Positions 5,886-11,392 of a stretch of 11,392 nt of DNA are shown in pieces; the first letter of the stretch is position 1; each line of letters opens with the position of its first letter. The position numbers and the translations under genes were made by a program. Source of the stretch: Candidatus Gastranaerophilales bacterium (GTDB taxonomy: Bacteria > Cyanobacteriota > Vampirovibrionia > Gastranaerophilales > Gastranaerophilaceae). The notes below the pieces were generated by a model. It was not told the DNA's origin, made no database searches, and saw nothing but the letters and a program-made list of their open reading frames with translations. The stretch is from assembly GCA_944323945.1 (NCBI GenBank), contig CALUUL010000053.1:1-11392 (forward strand). Reading direction: 5' to 3'.

Positions 5886-7400
5886 ATGACAGAAAGACAA
5901 CCGTTTTTTTATGATATTACCTTAAGAGACGGTAATCAATCTCTTAAAAAACCTTGGAATACAAATGAAAAAGAAATAATCTTTAATCATTTGGTAGAAC
6001 TTGGAATACAAGGTGTAGAAGTTGGTTTTGCGGCAGCCTCAGAAATGGATTTTGAAGCTTGTTCAAAATTAGCACAAATAGCACCTGATAACATAGTTAT
6101 TTCGGCCCTTGCAAGATGTGTTGAAAACGATATTATAAAAGCTGCAGAATCAATCAAAGTAGCAGAAAAGCAAAGAGTACATACATTTATTGCAATGAGT
6201 CCTTTTAATATGGAATATGTACTTAATAAATCGCCTCAAGAAGTAAGGAAACAAGCAATTGAAGGTGTAACTTTTGCAAGAAAAATAATGGGGAAAAAAG
6301 GCGAAGTCCAATTTTCTGTAGAACATTTCGGCGACTGTCATGAAAATATTGATTTCGTAATAGATACATTAAAAGAAGTTGTAAAAGCAGGTGCTAATGT
6401 AATTAATTTACCCAATACTGTTGAAAGAGTAAGACCTAAAAAATTTATTGATTTAGTTGAAAAAGTTTATAATGCACTGCCTAAAGATATTATAATAGCT
6501 GTTCATAATCATAACGATTTAGGAATGGCAACAGCTACAACTGTTGAAAGTTATTTTGCAGGTGCAATCCAGCTTGAATGTGCATTGAACGGTTTAGGAG
6601 AACGTGCCGGTAACACAAATTTGTATGAAGTAGCTATAGCACTACATAATTCAGGAGTTAATGTTCCTTTAAACCTTGATAAAATATATGAAACAGCATT
6701 AATTGTTTCTGATATGTCAAACGTGAAAATATACGAAAAAGCAGCATTAATAGGACCTGAAGCACTTGCACATAGAAGCGGAATTCATCAAGATGGAGCA
6801 ATAAAAACAAAAGATATGCAAAAAGGCGCATATAGACCTATTCATCCATCATTAATAGGAAGAAAAGATGACGAAAAATTAGGATTCACTTCTCAATCAG
6901 GTAAAACAGCAATATTTGAAATAATAACAGATGCAGGATACCCTATAACAATATCTGAAGCACAAAGAATAGCTCCATTTGCAAAAGCAGAAGCTGAAAA
7001 AATCGGTGAACTTTCAACCAGAAATGTTATTGATATTTATTATAATAATGTTCTCAATGTCAAAGGAGCATTCAAATTATGCAGTCTTGATAAAACTGAA
7101 ACAGAAAATGCCCTATTACACTTTAAATACAATGATAAAGAATATAATGTGGAAGTATATGGAAATGGTCCTGTCGACGCTTGTATTAAAGCTATTCAAA
7201 AAGCAGGTTTTGATTGTGAATTTTTAAACTATGAACAAAAAGCATTAAATATGGGTTCTGATGCATCGGCTATGACAATTATGCACTTTAAAGCACCAAA
7301 TGGGCAAACCATAATATCAAGAGGCTGTGATGAAAGTACAGTTATGGCAAACTTAAAAGCTATATTTAACGGCTTAAATATTATGGAAAATATGAAATAA
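5886..7400 (+). CDS. leuA: 2-isopropylmalate synthase-like enzyme (LeuA family)
   Basis: LeuA condenses acetyl-CoA with 2-oxoisovalerate, the first committed step to leucine. This 504-residue protein has the family length and layout. The TIM-barrel domain contains LRDGNQS (13-19, with catalytic Arg14 and metal ligand Asp15), NLPNTVERVRP (174-184), metal-binding HNHND (207-211) and GLGERAGNTNL (236-246). The linker region has HRSGIHQDG (296-304). The C-terminal part (about 380-504) resembles the LeuA dimer domain, where leucine feedback normally acts. LRDGNQ (not LRDGEQSP) and NTVE recall the actinobacterial LeuA form, while the C-terminal half is closer to the common form. Citramalate or homocitrate synthase activity cannot be excluded by eye. 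The ribosome binding site is the GAAAGGG stretch near 5872-5879. No other leucine gene is nearby; the downstream GH13 gene starts 24 nt later and is probably co-transcribed. Confidence 0.82.
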   Translation: MTERQPFFYDITLRDGNQSLKKPWNTNEKEIIFNHLVELGIQGVEVGFAAASEMDFEACSKLAQIAPDNIVISALARCVENDIIKAAESIKVAEKQRVHTFIAMSPFNMEYVLNKSPQEVRKQAIEGVTFARKIMGKKGEVQFSVEHFGDCHENIDFVIDTLKEVVKAGANVINLPNTVERVRPKKFIDLVEKVYNALPKDIIIAVHNHNDLGMATATTVESYFAGAIQLECALNGLGERAGNTNLYEVAIALHNSGVNVPLNLDKIYETALIVSDMSNVKIYEKAALIGPEALAHRSGIHQDGAIKTKDMQKGAYRPIHPSLIGRKDDEKLGFTSQSGKTAIFEIITDAGYPITISEAQRIAPFAKAEAEKIGELSTRNVIDIYYNNVLNVKGAFKLCSLDKTETENALLHFKYNDKEYNVEVYGNGPVDACIKAIQKAGFDCEFLNYEQKALNMGSDASAMTIMHFKAPNGQTIISRGCDESTVMANLKAIFNGLNIMENMK

Positions 7401-7424
7401 ATATTAAGTAGGAAGGTATATATA

Positions 7425-9464
7425 ATGAAAAAACTTCTAATAACTATTTTAGTATTATCTGTTCTTTTTAATTATACGATTCCTGCGTTTTCGTTTAATA
7501 GCGGATTTATAACCAATCCAAAGATTCTTGATTCAATTCAAACAGAAAATATTGTTTCTCCGGATATTGAAAAAAAACTCAAATCTTCTATAGCTAAAGT
7601 ATATGGAGAAGAACAAGTTGATGAAATATATGTAAATATATTGAAGATAATAAAAGAAACCAGATATAAAAGAAGTGAAAAATTAAAACAAGAAGATTTA
7701 AACAGAAGTAATGACTGGTACAAAGATGAAATTATATACATGTTCTATGTAGATCAGTTTGGTGTTGATGATGATATGAGCCCAAATACTTTTTATAAAT
7801 CAGTAAAAATGCTTCGATATCTGAGAGATTTAGGGGTAACAACAATATATATGCTTCCATTTGCAGATTCCCCAATGGGTGATGCAGGTTTTGATGTAAA
7901 AAATCCTCGTGATGTAAGAAAAGACCTTGGCGGTATGCAAGAATTTATTCAATTCATAACAGAAGCCAAAAGACAAGGGTTCAAAATAAAATCAGACTTA
8001 GTATTAAACCATTTTTCTGAACAGCACCAATGGTTTAAAGACGCACAAAATGGAGATTTAGATAAACTTAATTATTTTGTTGTATCAGATAAAGAACCAG
8101 AGAAAAAAGTATACAAAGATGAAAAAATAGGCTACATAGCTGAATATAAACACGACAGCGGTAAAATATCAAAAAGAAGATTAATTTTCCCGGAAATAAC
8201 ACAATCTAACTATAGAAAAGTAACAATTGACGGTAAAGATTACTATTTATATCATACATTTTATCCTTTTCAACTTGATATAAACTGGGAAAATCCAAAA
8301 GTACTTTATTATAATCTTGAAACGATAGCATTTTGGGCAAATCTTGGTATTGATATATTCAGAATGGATGCAATTCCTTATTTGATTAAAGAAGAAGGAA
8401 CGAATGCAGAAAATCTACCAAAAACACATGAAATAATAAAAATTCTGAGCACTTTCCTGCAAGAAACAGCACCAAGAAGTGTTATTCAGGTAGAAGCTTG
8501 TCAACCGCCCAAAAAACTTCTTCCTTATTTTGGAACAGAAAACAAAGTCGAAATAAATATAGACAATAAAATTAAAGAGCTTACAAGAACAAATGAAGCT
8601 CAAATTGCATATCATTTTCCTTATATGCCTGCGATATGGGCTACTATAGTATCAGGAGATAATTCATATTTTTGGAAAACACATAAAAAAACTCCTCAAA
8701 TTCCTGATAGTGCAAGCTGGGCAGTATTTTTAAGAGTTCATGATGAATTAACACTTGAAATGGTTAATAAAGAAACCAGAGAATTATTATATGAAGATTT
8801 AGCCGATAAGGGTGCAGAATTCCGTAAAGGTTTTGGAATAAGCGGAAGATTGGCAAACTTCCTCGATAATGACATTGATAGAATTAATATGACATTTGCA
8901 ATACTTTTATCTTTAAAAGGTATTCCAATTATTTATTACGGAGATGAAATAGGAAGCCAAAATAATTTCTCGTACGCTCAAAGATGGGCAAAAATAAGAG
9001 AAAGAAGAGATAAAAAGAAGAATAAAAACTCAGAAATGCTTTCATATTTTGACAGTAGAGACATTCATAGAGGCGCAATCAAAAGAAATACATTCTACCG
9101 AGCAATGTATAGAAATAATAATTTTAATAGCAAAATATATAAAAACGTTAAACGTTTAATTGAGGTTAGAAAAAACTATAATACAATTTCACGTGGTGAT
9201 TTTATAGAAGTTAAATCAGATAAACCACAAGTTTTTTCTTATTTAAGAAAAGGAAAATATGATAAAATTTTGATGGTCAACAATTTATCTGATAAAAAAG
9301 TTTTTGCAGAATTAGATATTAATCATCTTAAATTAAATGAAACTGATACTGAAATAAAAATGCAAGAACTAATAACTAAACAACCTAAAATATTTATTAT
9401 TGAGAATAAAAAATTAATAATAAAACTAAAACCTTATGAAACCATGTGGTTAAGCTTCAAATAA
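7425..9464 (+). CDS. Exported GH13 protein, trehalose synthase-like
   Basis: A 679-residue alpha-amylase-superfamily protein. Residues 1-23 form a classical signal peptide (MKK, hydrophobic core, AFS before FNS), so export is predicted. The GH13 barrel runs from about 97: CSR I is DLVLNH (191-196), the nucleophile is Asp315 in GIDIFRMDA, the acid/base is Glu357 in IQVEACQPP, and the stabiliser is Asp440 in LRVHDELTLEMV. GDEIG is at 506-510, and a C-terminal beta domain follows (about 570-679). EGTNAENLPKTHE (324-336), PYFG and HDELTLEMV closely match trehalose synthase (TreS), which interconverts maltose and trehalose. Unlike usual TreS, it is exported, has about 16 extra residues after PYFG, and lacks the GDR-x-GVRTPMQW block after GDEIG, carrying a Lys/Arg-rich segment (about 520-553) instead. 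The true reaction is therefore uncertain: trehalose synthase, glucosyltransferase or glucan hydrolase. Ribosome binding site AGGAAGG at 7410-7416. Confidence 0.85.
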   Translation: MKKLLITILVLSVLFNYTIPAFSFNSGFITNPKILDSIQTENIVSPDIEKKLKSSIAKVYGEEQVDEIYVNILKIIKETRYKRSEKLKQEDLNRSNDWYKDEIIYMFYVDQFGVDDDMSPNTFYKSVKMLRYLRDLGVTTIYMLPFADSPMGDAGFDVKNPRDVRKDLGGMQEFIQFITEAKRQGFKIKSDLVLNHFSEQHQWFKDAQNGDLDKLNYFVVSDKEPEKKVYKDEKIGYIAEYKHDSGKISKRRLIFPEITQSNYRKVTIDGKDYYLYHTFYPFQLDINWENPKVLYYNLETIAFWANLGIDIFRMDAIPYLIKEEGTNAENLPKTHEIIKILSTFLQETAPRSVIQVEACQPPKKLLPYFGTENKVEINIDNKIKELTRTNEAQIAYHFPYMPAIWATIVSGDNSYFWKTHKKTPQIPDSASWAVFLRVHDELTLEMVNKETRELLYEDLADKGAEFRKGFGISGRLANFLDNDIDRINMTFAILLSLKGIPIIYYGDEIGSQNNFSYAQRWAKIRERRDKKKNKNSEMLSYFDSRDIHRGAIKRNTFYRAMYRNNNFNSKIYKNVKRLIEVRKNYNTISRGDFIEVKSDKPQVFSYLRKGKYDKILMVNNLSDKKVFAELDINHLKLNETDTEIKMQELITKQPKIFIIENKKLIIKLKPYETMWLSFK

Positions 9465-9477
9465 AAAATTTAATAAT

Positions 9478-9511
9478 AAAAAAGACTCGATTAATAAATC
9501 GAGTCTTTTTT
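9478..9511. terminator. Bidirectional rho-independent terminator
   Basis: A perfect 9-bp stem, GACTCGATT (9484-9492) with AATCGAGTC (9497-9505), closes on the 4-nt loop AATA. It is flanked by six A on the left and six T on the right, so each strand reads as a hairpin followed by a U run. It lies between the convergent GH13 gene (stop at 9464) and dnaK (stop at 9528) and should end both transcripts. Confidence 0.93.
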
Positions 9512-9527
9512 CAACTGCATTAGAAAA

Positions 9528-11390
<1,863 letters not shown>

Positions 11391-11392
11391 TA

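Overview
This window is low-GC bacterial DNA (roughly 30% GC by eye) with eight complete genes, one gene cut by the left edge, and little intergenic space. I see no rRNA, tRNA, CRISPR array, insertion sequence or phage gene. The best taxonomic clue is the trio Ycf46-like AAA+ ATPase, Ycf35/DUF1257 and DUF2997, which is characteristic of cyanobacteria and red-algal plastids and also occurs in some other bacteria. With the low GC and no photosynthesis gene in view, a non-photosynthetic cyanobacterial relative (Vampirovibrionia/Gastranaerophilales type) is my preferred but unproven guess. DnaK fits only partly: much of its sequence reads cyanobacterial-like, but it has the short ATPase domain typical of Gram-positive proteins.

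Region 1 (1-3457, + strand) looks like one operon. It encodes a helix-hairpin-helix (HhH) protein running off the left edge, an NrdG-like radical SAM activase, a Ycf46-type AAA+ ATPase, a Ycf35-like DUF1257 protein and a DUF2997 protein. Four of the five junctions or ends are tight: gaps are 3, 59, 9 and 2 nt, and two ribosome binding sites overlap the preceding stop codon. This is the least understood and most interesting part of the window.

Region 2 (3469-5822) has purB (adenylosuccinate lyase) on the minus strand, ending 11 bp from the DUF2997 gene in convergent orientation. A membrane-anchored SGNH/GDSL hydrolase is transcribed divergently from purB, across a 65-bp gap with a self-complementary ATTATAAT that could serve as -10 for either direction.

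Region 3 (5886-9464, + strand) has a LeuA-type acyl-CoA/2-oxoacid condensing enzyme, followed 24 bp later by an exported GH13 protein resembling trehalose synthase. The GH13 protein keeps the catalytic triad but has lost a motif typical of that family.

Region 4 (9528-11366, - strand) is dnaK, which converges on the GH13 gene. A strong hairpin flanked by A and T runs at 9478-9511 can terminate both transcripts. No gene-free stretch exceeds 65 bp.
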